55,279 nucleotides of DNA from Pseudobdellovibrionaceae bacterium (GTDB lineage: Bacteria; Bdellovibrionota; UBA1018; UBA6935): positions 1 through 55,279 of the forward strand of contig PBMP01000019.1 of assembly GCA_002722705.1 (NCBI GenBank), written 5' to 3'. The notes beneath the pieces were generated by a model, which saw nothing but the letters and a program-made list of their open reading frames with translations, was not told the DNA's origin and did no database searches. Of this stretch, positions 17,855 to 25,581 are shown in pieces; the stretch's first letter is position 1, and each line of letters opens with the position of its first letter. Made by a program: the position numbers and the translations under genes.

Positions 17855-19732
17855 GTGGTTATCGGCTCAATTGAATCAGCAGATGTTAAACTTTCTGATG
17901 ATTCCGTTGCTCCTATTCATGCGGTGGTAGAAATTCATGAAAACCCTGCAGGAGATCATGTTGCTACTATTTATGACCTTGCTTCATCTACTGGTGTCTA
18001 TGTAAATGATGCTCCAATTGTAACAGGTTCTCTGTCTCAGGCAGATAAAATTAGAATTGGACATTTCGTTCTTGAGTTTAATGTCAAAGCAGCAAGTGAG
18101 TTTTCTCCAGAGGTTCAGAAAAGAAGACAGTCTTTGCCTGTTTCTCCGCGAGAAGCTGAAGATATTGCTGTTTTAACTTTAGAAGATGAAAGAGCGATTC
18201 ATGAAATTTTTGACTTTAAACCGACTCAGAGACCTGCTCTTGAAGTTGTGATGTCTTGGTCTGGAACGATCGTTGATGTTAAACATTTTACTGATCAGTC
18301 TCAAATAAAATGGGGAACAAAAGAGGAATCGGACTTTGGTGTACCTCCTTTGCTTCCTGACTCACAGTACGTTATCGCTACTCGTAGTGGTGATCAGTAC
18401 CTTTTGCATTTAGATCATTCAATGCAAGGGGTGATTCAATCAAAGGGTGAGCTTCGTTCTCTGAAAGATCTTGTAGAGACAATGGCATCAGGCAGTGGGG
18501 GAGCTCAAATTCTACTTGGTAAAGATGATTTTGCTAAAATTTCAGTAGGCGAAATTGATTTTTATTTAAGTTATTCTTCCGCACCACCTGCTTTGAAGCG
18601 AAGAAGAGTTTTTGAAAAAGATCCTTTTTTTATGAAGTTCTTTTTTACATCAATGCTACTTTCTCTTTTTGGGATGATTGGAATTTTTAATATTCATATT
18701 GAAAAGGAAATTGAGCCTGAGGAGTTACCCGAGAGAATTGCAAAGATTCTCTACCAACCGGAGAAATATACTTCATTCAGAGTACCTCGACCAAAGGAAA
18801 AGAGTAAAACAGTTGTTTCTCAAAAACCAAAACCGCCTAAAAAAGTAAAAGTAGATATTCGCCCTAAAAGACAGAAACCAAAAGAAGTTCCTAAGGAAAT
18901 TAAAGTGGCTGTCCAAAAAAAGAAAGCGGTTCCTAAAGCGCTTAAAAAAGCTGCAAAAGAGGGTGAGGGCGCTCGAGCAAAAGGAAAAGAAGGATCTCGA
19001 GGAAGTAGAACAGCGAAACGAGGAGGTAAGCCTCAAAACTTAGCTCACCGACCTTCAGCTCAAGGAGGAAAAGGGCGTGGAGGAGGAAATTCACAAGTGC
19101 CTAGTATTGGAAACCTTGATTCACTAAAAGGAGCTGGAAAAGCGATTCAGAATCTTTTGGGAAACAGTGGTCAAAAACTTGGAAAAGGTGGAGAACAGTT
19201 AAAAGGTTTTGGCGGATTTACGTCTCAAGGAGCCGGCGGTCTTGGGCTTTCCGGAAGCGGTTTGGGCGGCGGAGGAAAAGCAGATACTTCCCTGGGTGGC
19301 CTTGGAAAAAAAGGGCGTGGCGGAGGAAAAGTCGGTACTGGACTAGGAGCTCAAGGATCTGGTTCTGGTATTATTGGCGGAAAAGGTCGCGAAGTCCGAA
19401 TTCGAACAGGTGGGCCTGAAGAAGCGGTTGTTTTGGGTTCTATTGATGCAGACGCTGTTGAAGCAGCTCTCCTTGCACATAAAGATGAGTTTCGACTTTG
19501 TTATGATCGAGAAATTAATGCTGGAAATCCTGACCTTTCAGGACGGGTGAGTACAAGTTTTGTGATTGGTGGATCAGGAAGAGTGAGTAAAGCTGGAATT
19601 GTTTCGAGTTCACTTCGAAATCGAAGTGTAGAGCGTTGTCTTTTGAAAGTGATCAAAAGAATCGACTTTCCAAAGCCTCGTGGAGGTGGAATTGTCGAGG
19701 TTACGTATCCATTTAAATTTAGACCGACTTAG
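17855..19732 (+). CDS. FHA - TM - Gly-rich - AgmX/PglI C-terminal protein
   Basis: The open part starts at GTG 17855 (625 residues). Domains: FHA core (VVIGSIESADVKLSD, APIHAVVE, TGVYVND) in residues 1-80; a second cytoplasmic region with an FHA-like layout (KWGTKEESDFGVPPLLPD) around 150-240; a TM helix (FFFTSMLLSLFGMIGIF) near 260-280; a Lys/Pro-rich then Gly-rich periplasmic linker to about 520; and a C-terminal AgmX/PglI tail with AHKDEFRLCYDREI, GRVSTSFVI, VERCLLKVIKRIDFPKP. The tail is TonB-like. This order fits GltG-like inner-membrane proteins of gliding machines. The first FHA strand and about 50 residues are cut off by an in-frame TAA at 17825. If initiation occurs at this GTG the FHA fold is incomplete; only a weak ribosome site is visible. 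Confidence 0.8.
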   Translation: MVIGSIESADVKLSDDSVAPIHAVVEIHENPAGDHVATIYDLASSTGVYVNDAPIVTGSLSQADKIRIGHFVLEFNVKAASEFSPEVQKRRQSLPVSPREAEDIAVLTLEDERAIHEIFDFKPTQRPALEVVMSWSGTIVDVKHFTDQSQIKWGTKEESDFGVPPLLPDSQYVIATRSGDQYLLHLDHSMQGVIQSKGELRSLKDLVETMASGSGGAQILLGKDDFAKISVGEIDFYLSYSSAPPALKRRRVFEKDPFFMKFFFTSMLLSLFGMIGIFNIHIEKEIEPEELPERIAKILYQPEKYTSFRVPRPKEKSKTVVSQKPKPPKKVKVDIRPKRQKPKEVPKEIKVAVQKKKAVPKALKKAAKEGEGARAKGKEGSRGSRTAKRGGKPQNLAHRPSAQGGKGRGGGNSQVPSIGNLDSLKGAGKAIQNLLGNSGQKLGKGGEQLKGFGGFTSQGAGGLGLSGSGLGGGGKADTSLGGLGKKGRGGGKVGTGLGAQGSGSGIIGGKGREVRIRTGGPEEAVVLGSIDADAVEAALLAHKDEFRLCYDREINAGNPDLSGRVSTSFVIGGSGRVSKAGIVSSSLRNRSVERCLLKVIKRIDFPKPRGGGIVEVTYPFKFRPT

Positions 19733-19773
19733 AAGAGGGTGATTTTCTTCAAAAAACTCGGTATGCTGCTTCC

Positions 19774-20814
19774 ATGGAAAATACGGAAGATATGATCTTT
19801 AGGGATACAACGCCAAAGTGGTTTATTGCTCTTCATCAGCAGACTTTGGGTCCCTTTACTGGAAATGAAATTTATCAAAAGATTTTGAAAAATGAGCTTT
19901 CGTGGGCACACTATGTGTGGACACCTGGAAAGTCAGAATGGGAACGTATTTGTGATACCGCTGAATTTAAACCTGCGGTTCCTCAATCTCCTCAAGCAGG
20001 TTTGATTGAAAAAGCCCAAGCTAAATTAAATGAACAAAAGAAACCTGTCGTAAAAAAAATCTCACCACCTCAAATTCCGAGTGAGGTTTCTGCGTCGGTC
20101 CGAGAGTGGTTTCTTTATTATAACGATTCACAGTTTGGTCCATTTAATCACGCTGAAATTATGCGATCTTTAGAGATCGGAAAAATCAATCCTCGTGTTC
20201 ATATTTGGAAAGAAGGATTTGAAGGTTGGGTTCGAATAGAGTCCTTAGACGCTTTTAAAAAAACAATGCCAGCAGGCCCACCTCCGGCACCAAGTGCTCC
20301 TGAGGTAACGGAAGAAATTCAAACGGAATCTTCAAATGACAATCCGGTAGACTTACATCAAAACGAAGAAATCGTTCACACTGAAGATCGATCATCAGAT
20401 GTGGAGACTGATATTTCTGTATCAGAGTCAAAAGAAACAAAAGAGCCAAAGCAAGAACAAGAGGCCCCAAGGATTCCAACTCAGCGTCCAGTTTCTCATG
20501 ACTCTGAAGAACAACGCCTCACTCCTCGAGCGCCCTTGGTTGCACGTGTTTTAATGACGGATGAGGGAACGATTATGACCGGAATCTGTAGGGATATCAG
20601 TGTCGGTGGAATGCAAGTTTTAACCGACCGGATTCCAGGTCCTGTGGGAACTGAAATTAAACTGAATGTCAGCCCCTCTGGAGGAGTGATGAGCCCCTTT
20701 GTTGCTATGGGTAAAATTGTTCGTTGGTTAGAAGATGGAAGAGGCTTTAGTTTCAGATTTTATCGCTTAGATGAAGAATCGATGAAAGCCATTGAGGAAT
20801 ACATTCGTGGATAG
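19774..20814 (+). CDS. Double-GYF plus PilZ domain protein
   Basis: A 346-residue soluble protein. Two GYF_2-type domains: WFIALHQQTLGPFTGNEI (about 15-65) and WFLYYNDSQFGPFNHAEI (about 110-160). An acidic, low-complexity linker (160-245) follows, then a C-terminal PilZ domain with RLTPR and DISVGG, the RxxxR and DxSxxG c-di-GMP-binding motifs. It follows the FHA/AgmX gene by about 40 bp. GYF domains bind proline-rich segments, and the neighbour's linker is Lys/Pro-rich, so an interaction is conceivable. GltJ of the Myxococcus gliding machine also carries a GYF domain. Inferred role: c-di-GMP-responsive adaptor. The ATG start has no clear Shine-Dalgarno. Confidence 0.8.
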   Translation: MENTEDMIFRDTTPKWFIALHQQTLGPFTGNEIYQKILKNELSWAHYVWTPGKSEWERICDTAEFKPAVPQSPQAGLIEKAQAKLNEQKKPVVKKISPPQIPSEVSASVREWFLYYNDSQFGPFNHAEIMRSLEIGKINPRVHIWKEGFEGWVRIESLDAFKKTMPAGPPPAPSAPEVTEEIQTESSNDNPVDLHQNEEIVHTEDRSSDVETDISVSESKETKEPKQEQEAPRIPTQRPVSHDSEEQRLTPRAPLVARVLMTDEGTIMTGICRDISVGGMQVLTDRIPGPVGTEIKLNVSPSGGVMSPFVAMGKIVRWLEDGRGFSFRFYRLDEESMKAIEEYIRG

Positions 20815-21778
20815 CACAGAACGGTATTTAGGAACGCTTGTTCCTCCAGAGGGGTTTCCTGGACTTCCTTCAGACTGGGAAGTTGAAACAAAAGAAATTC
20901 GATCTGCTGATGATCGAGTTAGTCTTTTTTCTGTTCATTTTTATAAAAAAAATTCGACTCAAAATCGTGTGCTTTTTGTGATTCATGGGCAAGGAGAACA
21001 TAGTGGAAGATATCTTCATTTTCCGCACTATTTGGACGGTGAAATTGACCATGTTTATTCTTATGACTTAAGAGGTCATGGTCGCTCAGAGGGACTTCGA
21101 GGTCATGTTGAAGAAAACTTTGATCAATACGTGGATGATACGGCGTCTGTCTTGGAGATGATCTATGAAGAAAGGATGAAAGACGGGACTCCTCCTCAGT
21201 TTCATGTTTTAGGTCATAGTATGGGAGGCTTAATTTTATTGCGATTACTTTTTAGAAAGACTTCCGTTCCATTGCAGTCGGTATGTATTTCGGCACCGTT
21301 ATTGGGACTGGGTTTTGAAGTGCCATGGATTAAAAGATTCGCTGCTCGTACAATTGGAGCATTATGGGGATCTTTACAGCTTAGTTCTGGTCTGAAAAGA
21401 GAGTTACTATCTCATGATCCTGCTGTGGTGAAGGCTCATAAAAAAGATCGATTGAATCATGATCGAGCAACACCCCTCTTTTTTATTTCGCTTTTGGATG
21501 CCATGGAAGAAACGTTAGTGCAGGCAAAGGAAAAAAAAGAATTAGGTGTTCCTGCGCTTTTTTTCCATCCGCTTCATGATGAAATTGTTTCGCCTGAGAG
21601 GACTCAAGCACTTTATGATGCTCTTTCCCTCGGAGAAAAAAAGAAAGTTGAACTTCCGGGTTATTTTCATGAAGGATTTAATGAAGGATGTGCGGTAGGT
21701 GTAGATAAAGATTATGTATTTAAGGAGTTAAGAGAATGGATCGCTTCGCATCAGATTCAGAACAAAAAAAACGATTAA
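20807..21778 (+). CDS. Alpha/beta hydrolase, monoacylglycerol-lipase type
   Basis: A 323-residue hydrolase of the serine aminopeptidase S33/monoacylglycerol lipase group. Visible elements: oxyanion region HGQGEHSGRY, YDLRGHGRSEG, the nucleophile elbow GHSMGG, a candidate catalytic Asp in FHPLHDEIVSPERT and the His in YFHEGFNE. No signal peptide, so cytosolic. GTG at 20807 is chosen because GAGGA lies 8 bases upstream; an in-frame TTG at 20792 overlaps that site. It overlaps the GYF-PilZ gene by 8 bp and pyrE by 43 bp, so the three are likely co-transcribed. Substrate is unknown; glycerides or lysophospholipids are the family norm. Confidence 0.88.
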   Translation: MDSTERYLGTLVPPEGFPGLPSDWEVETKEIRSADDRVSLFSVHFYKKNSTQNRVLFVIHGQGEHSGRYLHFPHYLDGEIDHVYSYDLRGHGRSEGLRGHVEENFDQYVDDTASVLEMIYEERMKDGTPPQFHVLGHSMGGLILLRLLFRKTSVPLQSVCISAPLLGLGFEVPWIKRFAARTIGALWGSLQLSSGLKRELLSHDPAVVKAHKKDRLNHDRATPLFFISLLDAMEETLVQAKEKKELGVPALFFHPLHDEIVSPERTQALYDALSLGEKKKVELPGYFHEGFNEGCAVGVDKDYVFKELREWIASHQIQNKKND

Positions 21779-22311
21779 TCGAAATCATTCGTAAGGTGAG
21801 TTATCGTGAGGGGGACTTTACTTTAGCTTCTGGTCAGAAGAGTCGTTTTTATGTGAACCTCAAAATGACTACCTTGCATCCTGAGGGAGCAACCTTGATT
21901 GGTCAGATGATGACTGATCAAATTAAAAAAGAGCGAATTAAAATCGAAGCAGTGGGTGGACTTACACTCGGGGCAGATCCGATTGCAACTGCAGTTTCGA
22001 TTGCTGCATTTCAAAAGGGAATTCATTGGCCTGCATTCATTGTAAGAAAAACAGTGAAAGATCATGGAACTCAAAACCCCATTGAAGGAGCTGAAAGTTT
22101 TCATCCGGGGACTCGGGTCATGATTTTAGAAGATGTTTCTACGACAGGCGGATCGAGTTTGGAAGCTGTAGAAAAAGTGAGAGAAGCAGGGTTTCTCCCT
22201 GTGGGGGTCTTTACTGTAGTGGATCGAGAGCAAGGAGCAGCCGACCGCATCAGAGCGGCCGGTCTTCCTTATTTATCTTTATGCCGTTTATCTGAAATTC
22301 AAAATTTCTAG
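21736..22311 (+). CDS. pyrE: Orotate phosphoribosyltransferase
   Basis: A 191-residue enzyme of de novo pyrimidine synthesis, converting orotate plus PRPP to OMP. Signatures: TLASGQKSRFYVNLK at the N-terminus, GGLTLGADPIA, the flexible catalytic loop RKTVKDHGTQNPIEG and the PRPP-binding motif VMILEDVSTTGGSS. Length is normal for the family. AAGGAG lies 8-9 bases before the ATG. The gene begins inside the preceding hydrolase gene. Its TAG stop shares the bases CTAG with the stop of the convergent rpsT gene. Confidence 0.95.
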   Translation: MDRFASDSEQKKRLIEIIRKVSYREGDFTLASGQKSRFYVNLKMTTLHPEGATLIGQMMTDQIKKERIKIEAVGGLTLGADPIATAVSIAAFQKGIHWPAFIVRKTVKDHGTQNPIEGAESFHPGTRVMILEDVSTTGGSSLEAVEKVREAGFLPVGVFTVVDREQGAADRIRAAGLPYLSLCRLSEIQNF

Positions 22312-22610
22312 TTTTTGACTTTAAACGGAAGTGCTTCAGGGAAGTTCTTTTTCGCCAAAGCAGTGAGTCGAGCAGTTTTTCTAGAAGCTCTTCCCGCAGG
22401 AATTGCACCTTTACTTGCTGCTTTTGCAAGAGCTTTTGTAGCCGCTTTATAAGCAGCAGTTGCTACTTCTACATTTTTTTCTTCAGTCGTCGTAAGGGAC
22501 TCAACTGCAAGCTTTAATGTATGTCGAACATGCCCTTTATGATGATTGTTAATGTTTTGGTTTTTATTTGATCGGCGAACGCGTTTTGCCGCCTGGCGTG
22601 TATTAGCCAT
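22308..22610 (-). CDS. rpsT: 30S ribosomal protein S20
   Basis: A 100-residue basic helical protein with the S20 N-terminus MANTRQAAKRVRRSNKNQ and the typical Ala/Lys-rich C-terminus (KAASKGAIPAGRASRKTARL). It binds 16S rRNA in the small subunit. The start at 22610 is preceded by TTAAGGAG; an upstream in-frame ATG at 22631 would add seven residues that are not part of the family and would lie on the ribosome site. The gene is monocistronic, tail-to-tail with pyrE. Confidence 0.95.
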   Translation of the reverse strand: MANTRQAAKRVRRSNKNQNINNHHKGHVRHTLKLAVESLTTTEEKNVEVATAAYKAATKALAKAASKGAIPAGRASRKTARLTALAKKNFPEALPFKVKN

Positions 22611-22625
22611 AGTTTTCTCCTTAAC

Positions 22626-22639
22626 ACCCATAAATGGGT
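22626..22639 (-). promoter_or_regulatory. Leader hairpin next to the rpsT ribosome site
   Basis: ACCCA-TAAA-TGGGT forms a 5-bp stem with a 4-base loop immediately 5' of the rpsT Shine-Dalgarno. S20 is known to autoregulate its synthesis in E. coli; this hairpin is a possible but unproven site for that here. Confidence 0.3.
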
Positions 22640-22955
22640 TCCCGAGTTAAATATATAATTTGAATCGGAAATTCAAGAATAAAGGAGTCAGGACAGAAAA
22701 GAGTGTGAAATCAGAGAATAAGAATTTTTTTCTTTCATTACAATTACTTATGCTCTAGTTCGTTTCTTAGTGGATCGAAAATTTAACTGAATAAATTTAC
22801 TTAGGCTTGTTTGTCTTTCAAAAAATCTCAAACTTATTGAAAGACATAAGATATTTCTTTGTGACTCTGTGCCAAGGGGGTGCTGAGAAATAACTGCAAC
22901 TTTTTGGATTTTTGAACGTAGAATTAATGGAAATGAAAATTCATAAGGAGATTTT
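22640..22955. other. Intergenic region between rpsT and the Spy-like gene, with inverted repeat
   Basis: About 316 bp without a gene. It must hold promoters for rpsT (minus) and the Spy-like gene (plus). TGTCTTTCAA (22812-22821) and TTGAAAGACA (22837-22846) form a perfect 10-bp inverted repeat with a 15-bp spacer, possibly an operator or terminator stem. Close to the Spy-like start, GCAACTT (22896-22902) and CGTA (22917-22920) are spaced like an ECF-sigma promoter, and TAGAAT at 22919 could serve as a sigma-70 -10. None of these is certain. Confidence 0.35.
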
Positions 22956-23360
22956 ATGAAAAAAGTAATGATGATGGTGATGTTCGCAACATTGATGGGA
23001 TCAAACGCATTTGCAAAACATCATCGAGGTATGATGAAAGAGCTTAACCTTTCAGAAGAGCAAAGAAAGCAAATGAAAGAGATTCGGAGTGCAAATCGGG
23101 ATCAAATGAAATCATTGCGCACTCAGAAAAAAGAGCTTCATGAAAAAATGCAAAACTTATTAAAAACAAATGGTTCTGATTCGGACTTAAAGTCACTTCA
23201 TGAAAAACTTTCTCAAACAAAAGCTCAAATGGGAAAATTAAGATTTGAGCAGATGCTTGCGATTCGAAAGATCCTCAATGAGGATCAAAGAAAAAAGTTT
23301 CATGAAATGAAGGAGAAGCGATTTCGAGGACATCGAGATCGAGACTCAGAAGAAGGATAG
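22956..23360 (+). CDS. Spy/CpxP-family periplasmic chaperone-like protein
   Basis: A 134-residue protein with a signal peptide (MMVMFATLMGSNAFA) and an all-helical, highly charged mature part containing two LTxxQ-like motifs, LSEEQRKQMKEI and LNEDQRKKFHEM, the hallmark of Spy/CpxP proteins. The ends are rich in His, Met and Arg (HHRGMM, RFRGHRDRD), reminiscent of ZraP-type metal-linked relatives. AAGGAG precedes the ATG. Members act as ATP-independent periplasmic chaperones and are induced by envelope stress. Function here is family-based inference. Confidence 0.82.
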   Translation: MKKVMMMVMFATLMGSNAFAKHHRGMMKELNLSEEQRKQMKEIRSANRDQMKSLRTQKKELHEKMQNLLKTNGSDSDLKSLHEKLSQTKAQMGKLRFEQMLAIRKILNEDQRKKFHEMKEKRFRGHRDRDSEEG

Positions 23361-23550
23361 GTTTTTTATTCTTTGATTTTTGAAAGTCTATAGAAACTTA
23401 TTAAACGAGTTTTTATGGACTTTTTTTATTCTTTTTTGATCTGTCGCTCGACTAGGTTTGCAATAGAATGTCTGTCCATGCATAATTGATCTAAGGCCAA
23501 GGAGTTTTAGGCCGTCAATTTTTTGCCTTTGCCAGGGACGGAGTGCTATT

Positions 23551-25167
23551 TTGAGACGATATCTAGAGTCGTTAAACCCAGATCAATGGATTTCTTTTGT
23601 TTTTCAATTCCTTTGTGCGGTGATCTTTATTTCCTATATGGGATGCGCCACGACATCGACGGATGATGAGTCGGGATACGCCCACTTAATTGAAGAAGAC
23701 TCTGAGTTTGACGGTGAATTTAAGGGACTTTCTGAAGAATCAGCACGTGCGCTTGCTCAAAAAATTTTATTGGCTGAGAGTCAAATTGGTGATGAAAGTG
23801 AACCAGAGATTTCAGAGTCGATTAAAGAAGTAGAAAAAGAAAAAAGGGAACCTGAAAAAAAAGAGCTGGTTCAAGGTCCGAAAATTCCAATTGAGATCAA
23901 TCGGCGAGTTTATCAGTGGATCCGATATTTCACTCAAAAAGATCCTGCACGTTTTAAGCGTTTTCTTGTTCGAGGTGAAAAGTATCGACCTCAGATTGAA
24001 GCAATTTTAAAAAAGCATGGTCTCCCAAAAGAACTCTACTACTTAGGACTTATAGAGAGTGGTTATCAGACGAAAGCAATTTCAAGAGTAGGAGCTACTG
24101 GTCCCTGGCAATTTATGAGATTGACTGCTCGAGATTTTGGCTTGAGGGTGGGGTATTTTGCAGACGAAAGAAGAGATCCGCTTCGCGCAACTGAAGCTGC
24201 AGCGAAGTATTTGAAGTATCTCTATCAAACTTTTCAATCATGGCATCTGGCGATGGCAGCTTACAATGCTGGGCAAGGTAGAATTGCAAGAGCAATTAAA
24301 CGGGGAAGAACCAAGAGTTATTGGAGACTCGCTAGGCGTAGGAAAATTCCAAAAGAAACGATTCACTATGTTCCTAAATTTTTTGCAGCAGTTATTATTG
24401 GGAAGAACCCAAAAGAATTTGGATTAGGTGAAATTGAGAGAAACCCTATTCCTCAAGCAGAACTGGTTTCTCTTCCATCTCCTTTAAGACTAAGAGATCT
24501 TGCTCGTCAAACCTCAACTTCTCTTGAAGATTTAAAAGAGTTAAATCCTCACCTCACTCACGCGGTAACTCCTCCACAGTTGAGAAACTATTCAGTTTGG
24601 ATCCCAAAAGAACGAGTTGCAGTAGTGAGCCAAAAAGTCTCTCATTTAAAAAAATACAGAGCTCGAGGAGTGAGGAAACCAAGAACTTATGGTCGAGCAA
24701 GAAGAGTGATTGTTCGAAGAGGAGATACTTTAGGTCGAATTGCTCGTCGAAATAGGACGTCTGTACGCCGTTTAAAGAAACTTAATTCGTTGCGTGGAAG
24801 TCATATTCAGGCGGGGCAGCGTTTGATTGTGGGATATCGTTCTCAAAGAGGAATTTTTTATCGAGTTCGAAGAGGGGATACACTGAGTGAAATTTCTAAA
24901 AAAATGGGAGTTTCGGTATCTTCGCTGAAGCGATGGAATCGAATTCGTGGAAGTTCGATCTATCCAGGTCAAAAGATTCGTTTAACTCAAGCAAAAACAA
25001 GACGTGTTGCATCGACTTCAAAAAGAAAAAAGAGAGTCTACCGAGTGAGAAAGGGAGATTCTCTTTATGCGATTGCTAAGCGTTTCGGGGTCACTGTTGC
25101 TCAAATCAAAAAAAGAAATCAAATTCGAAAAAGCGACATTTATGCAGGTCAGTTATTGAGACTTTGA
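23551..25167 (+). CDS. MltD-like lytic transglycosylase with three LysM domains
   Basis: A 538-residue murein lytic transglycosylase. The start is TTG, supported by ACGGAG seven bases upstream. A hydrophobic signal ends in YMGC, a loose lipobox, so it may be a lipoprotein. After an acidic linker the SLT domain (about 130-290) shows GLIESGYQTKAIS with the catalytic Glu, GATGPWQFM and AMAAYNAGQGRI. A degenerate LysM-like stretch near 310-350 precedes three clear LysM repeats: RRGDTLGRIARR, RRGDTLSEISKK and RKGDSLYAIAKR, each ending in an AGQ or PGQ turn. It cleaves peptidoglycan glycan strands to 1,6-anhydro products in the periplasm. The linkers are very Arg/Lys-rich. Confidence 0.92.
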   Translation: MRRYLESLNPDQWISFVFQFLCAVIFISYMGCATTSTDDESGYAHLIEEDSEFDGEFKGLSEESARALAQKILLAESQIGDESEPEISESIKEVEKEKREPEKKELVQGPKIPIEINRRVYQWIRYFTQKDPARFKRFLVRGEKYRPQIEAILKKHGLPKELYYLGLIESGYQTKAISRVGATGPWQFMRLTARDFGLRVGYFADERRDPLRATEAAAKYLKYLYQTFQSWHLAMAAYNAGQGRIARAIKRGRTKSYWRLARRRKIPKETIHYVPKFFAAVIIGKNPKEFGLGEIERNPIPQAELVSLPSPLRLRDLARQTSTSLEDLKELNPHLTHAVTPPQLRNYSVWIPKERVAVVSQKVSHLKKYRARGVRKPRTYGRARRVIVRRGDTLGRIARRNRTSVRRLKKLNSLRGSHIQAGQRLIVGYRSQRGIFYRVRRGDTLSEISKKMGVSVSSLKRWNRIRGSSIYPGQKIRLTQAKTRRVASTSKRKKRVYRVRKGDSLYAIAKRFGVTVAQIKKRNQIRKSDIYAGQLLRL

Positions 25168-25272
25168 TTGGCGTTTTCATAGGTGTGCATATTGTACCTG
25201 AGTGGGTTCCTTTTGACCCCGGTCCTTTTTTTCACAGATTTATCTAACTTACTGTTTTTACTAAAAGCTCTC

Positions 25273-25290
25273 TTGGCACGGCCCCTGCTT
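25273..25290 (+). promoter_or_regulatory. Sigma-54 (-24/-12) promoter
   Basis: TTGGCACGGCCCCTGCTT matches the RpoN consensus, with GG at 25275-25276 and GC at 25287-25288, exactly the required 10-base gap. Transcription would start near 25300, about 280 bp before the first downstream gene. No enhancer-binding regulator gene is in the window. Confidence 0.75.
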
Positions 25291-25299
25291 ATATTATTT

Positions 25300-25581
25300 G
25301 TGAGGATGATGAGTTCCTCAGAAACTTAGGAGTATCGACCGAAGGTTGGAATAGATGATCGAGAGCTTTGCGGAACCTTTTCTTGCCACTGACATTCTCT
25401 CCTCTTCTTAGGTCCCACCTAGATAGCCTGCCTTACTCACTAGAAAGATATTTTTAGTGCAGTCGGTTCCAATCAGCATGAGGAGTTCTCACTGATTCTG
25501 GCCTTCGGTTCACCCTGAGTGGTTCTTTCTTTCTTATTTTATTTGCAAATTTTTTCAAAGATTGTTTCAATTCCTTTTGAA
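25300..25581 (+). other. Long leader or small RNA downstream of the sigma-54 promoter
   Basis: The 414-bp gap 25168-25581 has no credible gene. From the predicted start the RNA could fold into several stems: GAGGA/TCCTC near 25302-25318, AAGGTT/AACCTT around 25343-25380, TAGGT-CCC-ACCTA around 25412-25424, and a long-range GGTTGGAA/TTCCAATC pairing. I could not match it to tmRNA, RNase P, SRP, 6S or a known riboswitch, and no strong terminator precedes 25582. It is either a structured 5' leader of the TPR-barrel gene or a separate small RNA. Confidence 0.4.

Noticed and set aside
25203-25235. Terminator after the lytic transglycosylase gene
   Set aside because: The GGGT/ACCC stem is only 4-5 bp and the T-run begins several bases after it; too weak to call.
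25168-25581. tmRNA, RNase P RNA, SRP RNA or 6S RNA
   Set aside because: None of the conserved sequence blocks of those RNAs could be recognised, so only a generic leader or small RNA is proposed.
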